NCBI GenBank assembly: GCA_029012285.1
Contig: JAQXLU010000121.1
Location: forward strand, 1 to 59,556
Length of the DNA: 59,556 nt
Direction of reading: 5' to 3'
Source: Clostridiales bacterium
GTDB lineage: Bacteria > Bacillota > Clostridia > Christensenellales > Aristaeellaceae
Both the position numbers and the translations under genes were made by a program. Positions 48,811 to 58,617 of the stretch are shown here, piece after piece. The stretch's first letter is position 1, and the number at the start of each line of letters is the position of its first letter. A model generated the notes under the pieces. It was given only the letters and a program-made list of their open reading frames with translations, had not been told where the DNA came from and did no database searches.

Positions 48811-49884
48811 TTATTGAGCGATGGAAGCCGTGCCAGCCAGCTGGGCATCGATCACCAGATCGGAACCCATCGCCTGAACGGTGGCCGCGTAGGGAACGTT
48901 CACACCGATGCCGGAGGCGGTGGCGCTGGCCCAATCGGGCTGGCCTGCGATTTCACCGGCGGTTTCAAAGTTGAAGGTGTAGTTGAACACATCTGCCACC
49001 GTGTAGGTGCCCTTGTCGGCCTCCAGCTCCATGCCGATTGCGGTGATGTTCACCAGCAGCACACAGGTGCCGTCATCGTAGCAGTTCAGGGTCAGGTTCG
49101 CACCCATGGTCGTATCGGCGGTGGCTACCTGCACATCCTCGGCCTTGAACACATTGAACGCCACAGGGCCAATGGAGGTAGTCAAGCCTTTGGCCTCGCC
49201 GTCCGCAAGGCCGTAGGAAGCGGTGCCGTCCTCGTTCCAGGTCAGGGTAAAGACGTTGTCCTCGTCATCCTCATCCGTCAGGGTGTAGGAGCCGTCCTCA
49301 TTCTTTTCCCAGGTGCCGTAGATGCCCATTTCGCCCGTGTAATCCACAAAGGATTTGTCATGATACAGCGTCAGGGTGTTGCCCTCCAGATTATCGGCAT
49401 ACAGGTTCACAACCTTGATGGGCGTTTCGGTGGAGGCGTCGTAAGCCTTGCCCTCGGTCAGCGCCATGGTGCGGTGATTCGCCATGCCGGCCAGAGAGAT
49501 GTCCACCAGCTTGCCGTCCACATAGGCCACCTTGACGGGCGTAGGATTCACATAGGAAACCAGCTCGACAATCTGGGTTGCGGTGGCCATTACGTCATCC
49601 TCGGTACCGGCAGTTTCGTCCGCGCCGGCGCTGGCCATGTATGCCAGCTCCTCGTCCTTGATCTCATAGGTGCCCGCGTCGGTCACAGCGCCCATGAAGA
49701 AGGATGCGTAATAGGTGCCGTCGGCATTGAAGTGGTAGAAGGTTGCCATGCCGAAGTCGTTCTTTTCCATATCATATACGCCTTCAAGCACAGTTTTTCC
49801 TTCCGCCGTTGCAACGCTGACCAGGGAGAAGGTCAGCAGCAGAGTCAGCAACAGGGAAATGCTTTTTCTCATCGTGTTCATCAT
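48811..49884 (-). CDS. Secreted beta-rich (lipocalin-like repeat) protein
   Basis: Signal peptide MMNTMRKSISLLLTLLLTFSLVSVATAEG; repeated ADGTYYAS / GTYEIKD / GTWEKNEDGSYTLTDEDD / DGTASYG motifs. Confidence 0.62.
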   Translation of the reverse strand: MMNTMRKSISLLLTLLLTFSLVSVATAEGKTVLEGVYDMEKNDFGMATFYHFNADGTYYASFFMGAVTDAGTYEIKDEELAYMASAGADETAGTEDDVMATATQIVELVSYVNPTPVKVAYVDGKLVDISLAGMANHRTMALTEGKAYDASTETPIKVVNLYADNLEGNTLTLYHDKSFVDYTGEMGIYGTWEKNEDGSYTLTDEDDEDNVFTLTWNEDGTASYGLADGEAKGLTTSIGPVAFNVFKAEDVQVATADTTMGANLTLNCYDDGTCVLLVNITAIGMELEADKGTYTVADVFNYTFNFETAGEIAGQPDWASATASGIGVNVPYAATVQAMGSDLVIDAQLAGTASIAQ

Positions 49885-49939
49885 GATATTCGTACCCCTT
49901 TCTCACTTGGATGCTCATTTGCATCCGGTTTGTAGCCAC

Positions 49940-50000
49940 ATTATACAAATTGCAGATTTGCTCCGATATAGAAAAATTGGCGAATAGGGGCACTTTTTCG
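49940..50000 (-). promoter_or_regulatory. Promoter/operator of secreted protein-ABC operon
   Basis: TATAAT (49940-49945), GCCAATTT 28 bp upstream, CGAAAAA-N7-TATTCGCCAATTT block. Confidence 0.58.
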
Positions 50001-50037
50001 TTCTATTCTGTCACTTGCACCAATTTGTTCCCTTCCT

Positions 50038-50080
50038 GCCGATTTATTGCATTTTCTTTCATGTTGTAGTTTTTTATAAT
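50038..50080 (+). promoter_or_regulatory. Promoter/operator of plus-strand GH operon
   Basis: TATAAT (50075-50080) with GCCGATTT 29 bp upstream. Confidence 0.45.
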
Positions 50081-50112
50081 GATCCCATCCTGTATGATAG
50101 GCGGTGTATACG

Positions 50113-52134
50113 ATGGAGAAACTGATTTATCACGCGCTGGAGGACCCCACCTATGCGTGTCCGGTGATTGATGAAAAAGAAGAACGCGTTCGAACGCTGA
50201 TGGACGGCCAGAAAATTCCTTTTCTCTATATTCACGGCAGCTTTGAGGGAACAGAGGTCAAGTTTGTTTTCTGCTTCCCCAGGAAGGACGCCTATCGGGG
50301 AAGATTCTTCCAATATCTCTCGCCGTTCCCTGGGCCGGACGAGGAGGTCGCGTCCCTGGAGCATCACGGCCTGCAAGACAACGTTTCCTTTGCGCTGCTC
50401 CATGGCGCGTACTTCGTGGAAACCAACATGGGTTCCTCCGCCATGTTTGCCGGAAGGCCGGATTCCACCATTGTATATAAGTCCAGTGCGGCGGCAGCGG
50501 AGTATTCCCGGCAGGTTGCCATGGAGCTGTATGGCTGCCCGCGACCCTATGGCTATGTGTTCGGCGGCAGCGGCGGCGGATACAAAACCATGGCCTGCAT
50601 TGAAAACACGAATGCCTGGGACGGCGCCTGCCCTTATGTGATTGGCTCGCCGGTATCCCTGCCCAACACCATCACCATGCACGCTCAGGGACAGCGGGTG
50701 CTGCGCCATGCGTTTTCCAAAATTGTGGATGCGATGGATGCGGGCGGCAGCGGCGACCCCTACAAGGACTTAACGAATGATGAAGCGCACATGCTGCGGG
50801 AGCTGACCCGCATGGGTTTCCCGCCCAGGGCGTGGTTTCTGGAGGCAGAAGGTAGAATCGACCCTGGCTCCCTGCCCGTCCTGCTGCCCGGCATGAAGCA
50901 GGCTGACCCCAGCTATTTTACGGATTTCTGGACGTTGCCTGGCTACGAGGGCGCAGACGGCTTGTGTGGCGCGGCGACAGATCGGGTGCGCTTTGAGGGC
51001 GTGATCAAGTCCGTTCACCTGCCGGAGAAGGAGGATGCGGACAAGACGGGCTTCAACGGTGTGGACGACGCCTGGAAGAAGCTACTGGCCAGCGGCAACA
51101 GCGCCTATCTGGAGCTTGAATCCGTGCCGGAGCATTCTGATTATGTGGAGGGCGTAAATATCACCATCCTGTCCGGCGAAGCGTAAGGCAAGGTTCTGAA
51201 ACTCGATCACGACGAGGAAAACAGGCTGTATCTGGGTATGTGTTTCGGTGTGGACGATATTGCCGCCGTGCTTGCCCTGATTCATCCCGGCGACAGGGTC
51301 GCGCTGGACAATTCCGACTTCATCGCCATCCAGTCCTACTATCGACATCAGGTGCCTGCCGACCCTGCTTTTCACGCCTGGGATCAGTTCCGGGACTCTG
51401 AGGGTCAACCAACCCTGCCCCAGCGCAGGAACGTGTTCGGCTATTCCATGACGGGCACTGGCACTGTGCAGGACGGCCAGATTCAAGGCAAGGTGATCGT
51501 GATTCAATCGCTGATGGATGAATCCACCTGCCCCTGGTGCGCCGATTGGTACAGAGGAAAGATTGCGGAAGCCCTGGGTTCCGACAGCCATGTGCGCGTG
51601 TGGTATATGGATCGCTGCCTGCACGGCGATGACGGCATCCAGCGGAACACGCAGGTCGTGAATTATCTGGGCGCGCTGCATCAGGCCCTGCTGGACGTGA
51701 GCGACTGGGTGGAGCGCGGTGTCGAGCCTCTTCCCACCACCAATTACCGCCTCGAGGACGGGCAAATTGTTGTGCCGGACAGCGCCAGGGCACGGCGTGG
51801 CATCCAGCCGGTTCCCGTGCTGCTGGTCAATGGTGCGGTATGCACCCATGTAAAGGTGGGGGAAATCGTCACCCTGACCGCCTCCGCTCAAGCGCCGGAG
51901 CAGGCAGGCAAGATTACCGCGCTGGATTTCGATTTTGGCGACCGCTCTCAGGAAGATTTCTTTGATGTCGTGGGCGTGCTGAACCACGATTCAGCTTCCG
52001 TTACCCATACCTATGCCAAGCCTGGCACCTACTTTGCGGCTGTTCGGGTAAAAATGCAGCGCAAGGGTGATTCGGACGCACTCTTTACCCAGGTGCTGAA
52101 CCTGGCACGGGCTCGCGTCATTGTGGAGGAATAA
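50113..52134 (+). pseudogene. Alpha/beta hydrolase (tannase/feruloyl-esterase-like) with C-terminal PKD-like domain, interrupted by in-frame TAA at 51184-51186
   Basis: GGSGGGYKTMACIEN upstream; CLHGDD and PKD-like DFGDRSQEDFFDV...VTHTYAKPGTYFAAVRV downstream; both halves in the same frame with only one stop between them. Confidence 0.7.
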
Positions 52135-52136
52135 GC

Positions 52137-53189
52137 ATGTACACATCCATTCGTCCCGGCCAGGTGTGGCTGGATACGGCAGGAAAGCGCATTCAGGCCC
52201 ATGGCGGATCGATTCTGTATGAAAACGGCGTCTACTACTGGTACGGCGAGAACAAGGAGCATACCGATGGGCAGAACGGCATCTGGCATTGGGGTGTGCG
52301 CTGCTATTCCTCCAAAGACCTGTATAACTGGCAGGATGAAGGGCTGATGATCCCGCCCGATGAAGGCAATCCTGCCTCGCCCCTGCATCCCACGTCCATG
52401 ATGGACAGGCCCCATATCATCTACAATCGGATGACTCGGAAGTACGTTTGCTGGCTCAAAATCATGTGCAAGGACGGCACCCAGCGCTCCACCGTGCTGA
52501 CATCGGAAAGACTGCTCGGCCCCTATACCATCGTCCGTACAGGTTTGCGTCCGCTGAGCATGAGCGCCGGGGATTTCGATCTGGCGGTGGCCTCGGACGG
52601 CAAAGCCTATTACTACTTTGAGCGCGTACACTCCGAGACGATCTGCGCTGATCTGACGGAGGATTACACCGACGTGACGGGCTATTACAGCACCCATTTT
52701 CCCCGCCCCTTCCCGCCGTTTGTCCGGGAAGCCACGGCGCATTTTACGCGCAGGGGAAAGCATTATCTGTTGACCTCCGGCACAACGGGGTATCTGCCCA
52801 ATCCCTCGGAGGTCGCCGTGGCCGATAGCTGGCATGGCCCCTATACGATACTGGGCAATCCTCATCCAGCGGACAAAAGCCGCACCTCCTTCCATTCCCA
52901 GATATCCTCCGTTTTCAAGGTGCCGGGGAAGAAGGACTTATACATTGCCTGCGCTGACCGCTGGCAGCCCGCGTATCAGCATCTGGCCTATGAGGATTAC
53001 GCCGAGCTATACCAGAGCTGGTTTGACCCGGAGATGGACAAGACCATCCCCGAACGCAAAAAGCACATTCCGGAGGACGGCAAGGCCAACACCTCCATGT
53101 CGGACTATGTGTGGCTGCCCATCCGTTTTGAGGGGGACAAGCCCGTCATCGACTGGCAGGATGAATGGCGCATTGAAGACTACGAGTAA
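52137..53189 (+). CDS. GH43-like beta-propeller glycosidase (copy 1)
   Basis: IQAHGGSILYENGVYYWYGENKEHTDG; DRPHIIYNRMTRKYVCWLK; resembles exo-beta-1,3-galactanase-like GH43. Confidence 0.8.
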   Translation: MYTSIRPGQVWLDTAGKRIQAHGGSILYENGVYYWYGENKEHTDGQNGIWHWGVRCYSSKDLYNWQDEGLMIPPDEGNPASPLHPTSMMDRPHIIYNRMTRKYVCWLKIMCKDGTQRSTVLTSERLLGPYTIVRTGLRPLSMSAGDFDLAVASDGKAYYYFERVHSETICADLTEDYTDVTGYYSTHFPRPFPPFVREATAHFTRRGKHYLLTSGTTGYLPNPSEVAVADSWHGPYTILGNPHPADKSRTSFHSQISSVFKVPGKKDLYIACADRWQPAYQHLAYEDYAELYQSWFDPEMDKTIPERKKHIPEDGKANTSMSDYVWLPIRFEGDKPVIDWQDEWRIEDYE

Positions 53190-53201
53190 GGAGGCATTCC
53201 C

Positions 53202-55415
53202 ATGAGACACAAAGTGGATTTCTGTGCGGATTGGCGCTTTATTCGGGAAGATGTGGGCATTGAGCAGGCTGACACGTCGGCCACGGAGCCCGTTACGCTG
53301 CCCCACACCTGGAATGCCCAGGACGGCACGGATGGCGGGAACGACTATCATCGCGGTCGATGCTGGTACGCCAAACGCTTTCCTATGCCAGCGCATTCCT
53401 CGGAAGAAGAAGTCTGGCTGGAGTTTGAAGGTGCGGCCATGTCGGCACAGGTGTTTTTGAACGGCAACCTTCTTTGCACCCATGATGGAGGCTATGCCAC
53501 CTTTCGGGTCAACCTGACCGATCATTTGCAGGCTGAAAATGTTCTTGCGGTATCGGTGGATAACAGCAAAAACGACCGAGTGTATCCGCAGAAAGCCGAT
53601 TTCACCTTCTATGGCGGACTGTATCGCCCAGTTTGGCTACTAACGGTTCCCAAAGTGAGCTTTGACTTGTCAGACAGCAGCAGCGGTCTGTTTGTGACGG
53701 CGGAAATGCAAGGCCCGGATGCGCTGGTGACGCTGGAAGCCCACACCCAGCATGCAGACGACGGAGAAACGGTCGTGTTTTCCGTAGAGGGAATCGGTGA
53801 AGTGCGCGGCGCGGTTCAAGGGAATCAGGCGCGGGCACAGATGCTGATTTCCAATGCGCATCTGTGGGAAGGTAAGCGCGACCCCTACCTGTATCGCGCA
53901 ACCGCAACGCTTTCCAGCGGCGATCGGGTTAGCGCCTCCTTTGGCTGCCGTTCCTTTGCCTTTGACCCGCAGCAGGGCTTTTTACTCAATGGCCGCCGTT
54001 ATCCCCTGTGCGGCGCAGCCCGGCATCATGACAGACAGGGCGTTGGCAGCGCCATCACGGAAGCAATGATGGAAGAGGATATGAACATCATGCTGGAAAT
54101 GGGGGCCAATACCATTCGCCTGGCCCATTATCAGCACGCGCAGGCTTTCTATGATCTGTGCGACCAGAAAGGCATGATCGTGTGGGTGGAGATTCCGTAC
54201 ATCACTGAACATATGGCCAACGGTCGCGAGAACACGCTGTCCCAGATGCGGGAATTGATTACCCAGTGCTGCAATCATCCATCCATTGTCTGCTGGGGGC
54301 TGTCCAATGAAATCACCGCGGCTGGCGGTGTGAACGATGATTTAATGGAAAATCACCGGCTGCTGAACGATCTTTGCCATCGGCTTGATCCGACCAGGCC
54401 AACGACCATGGCTCACGCCTTTATGCTGGATCACCGTCATCCCCTGGTGCGCCTGACTGACATCCGCTCCTATAACCTGTATTATGGCTGGTATCTGGGG
54501 GATTTGGAGGATAACGACGCCTGGTTTGACGCCTATCACGCCGAGCATCCGAATGAGGTGATCGGTCTGTCGGAATACGGCGCGGACGCCAATCCCGCTT
54601 ATCAGTCGCCTAACCCGGAACGTGGTGATTGGACGGAGAGTTATCAGGCGGTGTATCACGAACACATGTTGAAAATGTGGCAGGAACGCCCCTATATCTG
54701 GGCCATGTACTGCTGGAATATGTTTGATTTCGGCGCTGACGGCCGGAACGAGGGTGGAAAGCCCGGACAGAATCAGAAAGGGCTTGTCACCTTTGACCGC
54801 AAAATCCGCAAGGACGCGTTCTACATCTACAAAGCCTATCTCTCCGACGAACCGTTTGTCCATCTCTGCGGCAGGCGATACGTCAACCGCGCGGAGGCCG
54901 AAACGGAAATCAAGGTGTACACCAATCAGCCCAAGGTGACCTTGCTTGTGGACGGACAGCCGATAGGTGAACAGGAGGTTGACAAGATTGCCCGCTTCCA
55001 TATTCCGCTGACCGGGGAGCATGAGATTCAAGCCATAGCCGGAAGCTGCACAGATTCCATCCGCATTTGCAAGGCGGATGCGCCTGACCCGGCTTATCGC
55101 ATGGAGGGTAGCGAGGTGGTCAACTGGTTTGATCAGCCCGAGGAGCTCATGCGGGAAGGCTATTATTCGATTATGGACACCATGGCTGACTTGAAGCGAA
55201 ACCCGGCTGCCGCCAAGCTGCTGACCGCCATCATGGCCAAAGCGCGCAGCTCCTACGGCGACGTGGCAAGGAATGTTCAAATTCCTGAGGCCGCTCAACG
55301 CAAGATGGATCAAATGCCGCTGCAAAAGCTGCTCAAGCAGACCGGAAAGGCTATCACGCCGGACGTGGTCAAGGAACTGAACCATGCCTTGAATCAGATT
55401 CCCAAGGAGGTATAA
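53202..55415 (+). CDS. Glycoside hydrolase family 2 beta-galactosidase
   Basis: HKVDFCADWRFIRED, RHHDRQGVGSAI, NTIRLAHYQHAQAFYDLCD, VCWGLSNEITAAG. Confidence 0.93.
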   Translation: MRHKVDFCADWRFIREDVGIEQADTSATEPVTLPHTWNAQDGTDGGNDYHRGRCWYAKRFPMPAHSSEEEVWLEFEGAAMSAQVFLNGNLLCTHDGGYATFRVNLTDHLQAENVLAVSVDNSKNDRVYPQKADFTFYGGLYRPVWLLTVPKVSFDLSDSSSGLFVTAEMQGPDALVTLEAHTQHADDGETVVFSVEGIGEVRGAVQGNQARAQMLISNAHLWEGKRDPYLYRATATLSSGDRVSASFGCRSFAFDPQQGFLLNGRRYPLCGAARHHDRQGVGSAITEAMMEEDMNIMLEMGANTIRLAHYQHAQAFYDLCDQKGMIVWVEIPYITEHMANGRENTLSQMRELITQCCNHPSIVCWGLSNEITAAGGVNDDLMENHRLLNDLCHRLDPTRPTTMAHAFMLDHRHPLVRLTDIRSYNLYYGWYLGDLEDNDAWFDAYHAEHPNEVIGLSEYGADANPAYQSPNPERGDWTESYQAVYHEHMLKMWQERPYIWAMYCWNMFDFGADGRNEGGKPGQNQKGLVTFDRKIRKDAFYIYKAYLSDEPFVHLCGRRYVNRAEAETEIKVYTNQPKVTLLVDGQPIGEQEVDKIARFHIPLTGEHEIQAIAGSCTDSIRICKADAPDPAYRMEGSEVVNWFDQPEELMREGYYSIMDTMADLKRNPAAAKLLTAIMAKARSSYGDVARNVQIPEAAQRKMDQMPLQKLLKQTGKAITPDVVKELNHALNQIPKEV

Positions 55416-55417
55416 TC

Positions 55418-56479
55418 ATGCGTCAGGAAAGCATCTTCCCCGGTCAGCCCTGGCTGGACACCAACGGAAACGCCATCCAGGCCCACGGCGGCGCTGTCTA
55501 CTATGAAGACGGCGTCTACTACTGGTACGGCGAAAACAAGGAGCATACCGACGGTGCCAGCGATGTATGGACCTGGGGAATCAAAGTTTATTCGTCCCGC
55601 GATTTGTGCAACTGGCAGGATGAGGGGTACCTTGTTGAGCCCGATGTGGATGATCCCGCATCGCCGCTGCATCCGTCCAAGCGGGTAGATCGTCCCCACA
55701 TCCTGCGCTGTCCGCAAACGGGACGCTATGTGCTGTGGCTGAAGCTGTCCGGGAAAGACGCCTGCTTTGTCATACTGTCATCGGAGCGTTTGCTGGGCCC
55801 TTATCAGATGGAAAATCCCTGTCTGCGGCCGGAGGGCAGCGAGGCGGGTGATTTCGATATGGTGCAGGATTCTGCATCCGAGAAGGCATATCTCTATGTC
55901 AGCATCAATCACAGCGATGTGGTGGGCTATGCGCTGACAGCGGATTATCTGAACGTCCGGGAAGAGGTCAGCCGCCAATATGGCGGGCTGCATTCACCCT
56001 TTACCCGCGAAGGAATCGCCGTGTTTGAGCATGCGGGCAAAAAGTACATGCTCACCAGCGGCATGAGCGGCTACATTCCCAACAGAAGCGACAGCGCCGT
56101 ATCAGGTTCCTGGGAAGAGCCCTTTGTTTCCCTGGGGAATCCGCATGTGAACGACGATAGCCGCGCTTCCTTCAACAGCCAGATTAGCAAGGTGTTCCGC
56201 GTGGAGGGTACAGACCAGCTCATCGCCATGGCGGATCGCTGGGTACCGGATTACCCGGTGGATGCCCACAGAGCCGACCTGTTCGAGCGGGCGATTGCTG
56301 CCCATTTTGAACCCGAAAAGTATCATGTGCTGCCAGAAGAGAAGCGGGAACTGATGAACAGTCCCATGCTGCAATCCGCCAACACGTCCAGGGCGCTGTA
56401 TGTATGGCTGCCCATCCGCTGGGAGCGAGACATGCCCCAAATTGACTGGCTGGATTGCTGGCGGCCTCAGCTTCCGTAA
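55418..56479 (+). CDS. GH43-like beta-propeller glycosidase (copy 2)
   Basis: IQAHGGAVYYEDGVYYWYGENKEHTDGASD; clear paralog of 52137..53189. Confidence 0.8.
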   Translation: MRQESIFPGQPWLDTNGNAIQAHGGAVYYEDGVYYWYGENKEHTDGASDVWTWGIKVYSSRDLCNWQDEGYLVEPDVDDPASPLHPSKRVDRPHILRCPQTGRYVLWLKLSGKDACFVILSSERLLGPYQMENPCLRPEGSEAGDFDMVQDSASEKAYLYVSINHSDVVGYALTADYLNVREEVSRQYGGLHSPFTREGIAVFEHAGKKYMLTSGMSGYIPNRSDSAVSGSWEEPFVSLGNPHVNDDSRASFNSQISKVFRVEGTDQLIAMADRWVPDYPVDAHRADLFERAIAAHFEPEKYHVLPEEKRELMNSPMLQSANTSRALYVWLPIRWERDMPQIDWLDCWRPQLP

Positions 56480-56499
56480 ACCATCAAGGAGGGAATTCC

Positions 56500-58530
56500 A
56501 TGGAAAAGTGCGTTCATTTGGATCATATTGCCCTGGGCGTATGCTATTACCCGGAGCAATGGCCCCGAACAATGTGGCAGAGCGATCTACGCCGCATGAA
56601 GGCCCACGGCATCGAAACCGTGCGGGTGTTTGAGTTCGCCTGGAGCGTGATTGAGCCTAAGGACGATACGTGGGATTTCTCGCTGTTTGACGAGTTCCTT
56701 TCGCTGGCTGCAGAGGAAAAGATGCAGGTCATTATGGGAACTCCCTCCGCCACGCCGCCTGCCTGGCTGACCCATGCCCATCCCGAAGTGCTGAACTCCC
56801 GGCAGGACGGCACCCTGTACCGCCACGGTCATCGCCGGCACTACAACTACAATTCCCCAGTATATCATGCTTATGTGCGCCGGGTTGTTACCAAGCTGGC
56901 GGAGCGTTACGGCGATCATCCTGCCATCATTGGCTGGCAGATCGACAATGAGCTGAACTGTGAAACCAACGTATTCTATTCCGAGGCTGACCACAAGGCC
57001 TTTCGGGCATGGCTGAAAAAGCGCTTTGGCACTGTGGAGGCGCTGAACGATGCCATCGGCGGCCGGTTCTGGAGCGAGAGCTTTTCCGATTGGGAGGAGG
57101 TTTTCCTGGAACGCCCGGTGATTGCGCTGGGCAATCCTCACCTGTCCCTGCTGGAGAAGGAGTTCATCTCCGACAGCGCCATTGCCTTTGCCCAAATGCA
57201 GGTGGATATTCTGCGGCAATATATTGGGAACCGCTTCATCACCACCAACGGCATGTTTGGTCATCTGCGAAACGACGAGCTGACCAACCGCGTCCTGGAC
57301 TTCTACAGCTACGATAACTACCCCAACTTTGCCTATGGTCAAAGCGGCATCAACGGCGGCGACGGCGGAGATATGAAGGATCGCGCCAGTTCCTACGCGC
57401 TAAGCACCGTGCGGGGCTTCTCCCCTAATTTCGCCATTATGGAGCAGCAGAGTGGCGCTCACGGCTGGGATCATGTGATGCTCAGCCCCATGCCGCTGCC
57501 TGGACAGATGCGGCTGTGGACAATGCAGGCCATTGCCCACGGCGCGGATTATGTCAGCTACTTCCGCTGGCGGACGGCCAGCTATGGAACGGAAATGTAC
57601 TGGCATGGCATTCTGGATTATGATAGCCGGGACAATCGCCGTCTTAAGGAGCTTGGCGAAATTCACCAGGACACGAAGCGATTGAACGGCCTGGCAGGCA
57701 GCCGCTATCAGGCCCGGGTGCTTCTGCTGACGGACTGGCTGAACGAGTGGGACGGGGAACGCGATAAGTGGTACGGCCCCATGAGTTATCAATCCAGCCG
57801 GGCCATCTTTGCCGCCGCGCAGCATACGCATACGCCTCTGGACATCAAGCCCTGGAGCGAGCAGATGACGGCGGACGATCTCGCCGATTATCAGCTGATA
57901 TTCCTGCCCCATGTAGCTATCCTGCCAGAGAAAATGGCGGAAGTTCTGACAGCGTACTGCCATGCTGGTGGCAAGCTGGTTATGGGCGCGCGAACGGGGT
58001 ACAAAGATCAATATGGCCGATGCGTGACCATGCCCATGCCGGGTTATGCCGCTGTGCTATGCGGTGTGACAGTGGAAGAATATTCCCTGCCCCGTCCGGA
58101 GGAGCAAGCCGCGCTGCTATGGGACGGAGCGTCCTTTGCTGCCACTGGATTCCAGGAAACGCTGAAGGCCAACGGCAGCCAGGTCTTGGCCAGGTATGAC
58201 AGCGGCTGGCTCAAAGGGGAGGCCGCACTGTGCGAAAAAGCCTATCCGCAGGGCGGTTGTGCATGGTACGCGGGCACAGGCTTTACCGAAGCGCTGGCTG
58301 GAGCTTTCTTGGAAAGGGCAGGGGTTGCGCATCCTTATGCAGAGATGATTGACTGCCCGGAGTGTGTGGAACTGGCTGTCCGCTCCACAAAGGATACCGA
58401 GTGGTTCTTCCTGCTCAACTACACCCAGCAGGCCCAGCAGGTTCATGTATCACCCCTGTTAACAGAAGTGATTTGGAACGGGGAAAATCTGCCGCCGTTG
58501 GGCGTTTCCGTTTGGGTGAGAAAGAAATAA
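56500..58530 (+). CDS. Glycoside hydrolase family 42 beta-galactosidase
   Basis: LGVCYYPEQWPRTMWQSDLRRMKAHGIETVRVFEFAWSVIEP; IIGWQIDNELNC; ATG after AAGGAGG. Confidence 0.94.
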   Translation: MEKCVHLDHIALGVCYYPEQWPRTMWQSDLRRMKAHGIETVRVFEFAWSVIEPKDDTWDFSLFDEFLSLAAEEKMQVIMGTPSATPPAWLTHAHPEVLNSRQDGTLYRHGHRRHYNYNSPVYHAYVRRVVTKLAERYGDHPAIIGWQIDNELNCETNVFYSEADHKAFRAWLKKRFGTVEALNDAIGGRFWSESFSDWEEVFLERPVIALGNPHLSLLEKEFISDSAIAFAQMQVDILRQYIGNRFITTNGMFGHLRNDELTNRVLDFYSYDNYPNFAYGQSGINGGDGGDMKDRASSYALSTVRGFSPNFAIMEQQSGAHGWDHVMLSPMPLPGQMRLWTMQAIAHGADYVSYFRWRTASYGTEMYWHGILDYDSRDNRRLKELGEIHQDTKRLNGLAGSRYQARVLLLTDWLNEWDGERDKWYGPMSYQSSRAIFAAAQHTHTPLDIKPWSEQMTADDLADYQLIFLPHVAILPEKMAEVLTAYCHAGGKLVMGARTGYKDQYGRCVTMPMPGYAAVLCGVTVEEYSLPRPEEQAALLWDGASFAATGFQETLKANGSQVLARYDSGWLKGEAALCEKAYPQGGCAWYAGTGFTEALAGAFLERAGVAHPYAEMIDCPECVELAVRSTKDTEWFFLLNYTQQAQQVHVSPLLTEVIWNGENLPPLGVSVWVRKK

Positions 58531-58617
58531 GCAGATGCATCTCTTATGAAGAGGAATCAATCAACCTTCCTTCATATCGGAATTATACACTTCTGTCGTG
58601 GTTGAATCCAGCTTTTC

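Noticed and set aside
46882-49935. 1017-aa plus-strand ORF
   Set aside because: Antisense to clear ABC permease and secreted-protein genes; His/Gly/Gln-rich composition of a reverse-frame shadow in high-GC DNA.
51238-52134. Independent second hydrolase gene
   Set aside because: Same frame as the upstream ORF, no convincing ribosome-binding site before 51238; better explained as the 3' part of one interrupted gene.
55405-55417. TATAAT in GGAGGTATAATCATG as an internal promoter before the second GH43
   Set aside because: Coincides with the RBS and stop/start junction; no -35 and too close to the start codon.
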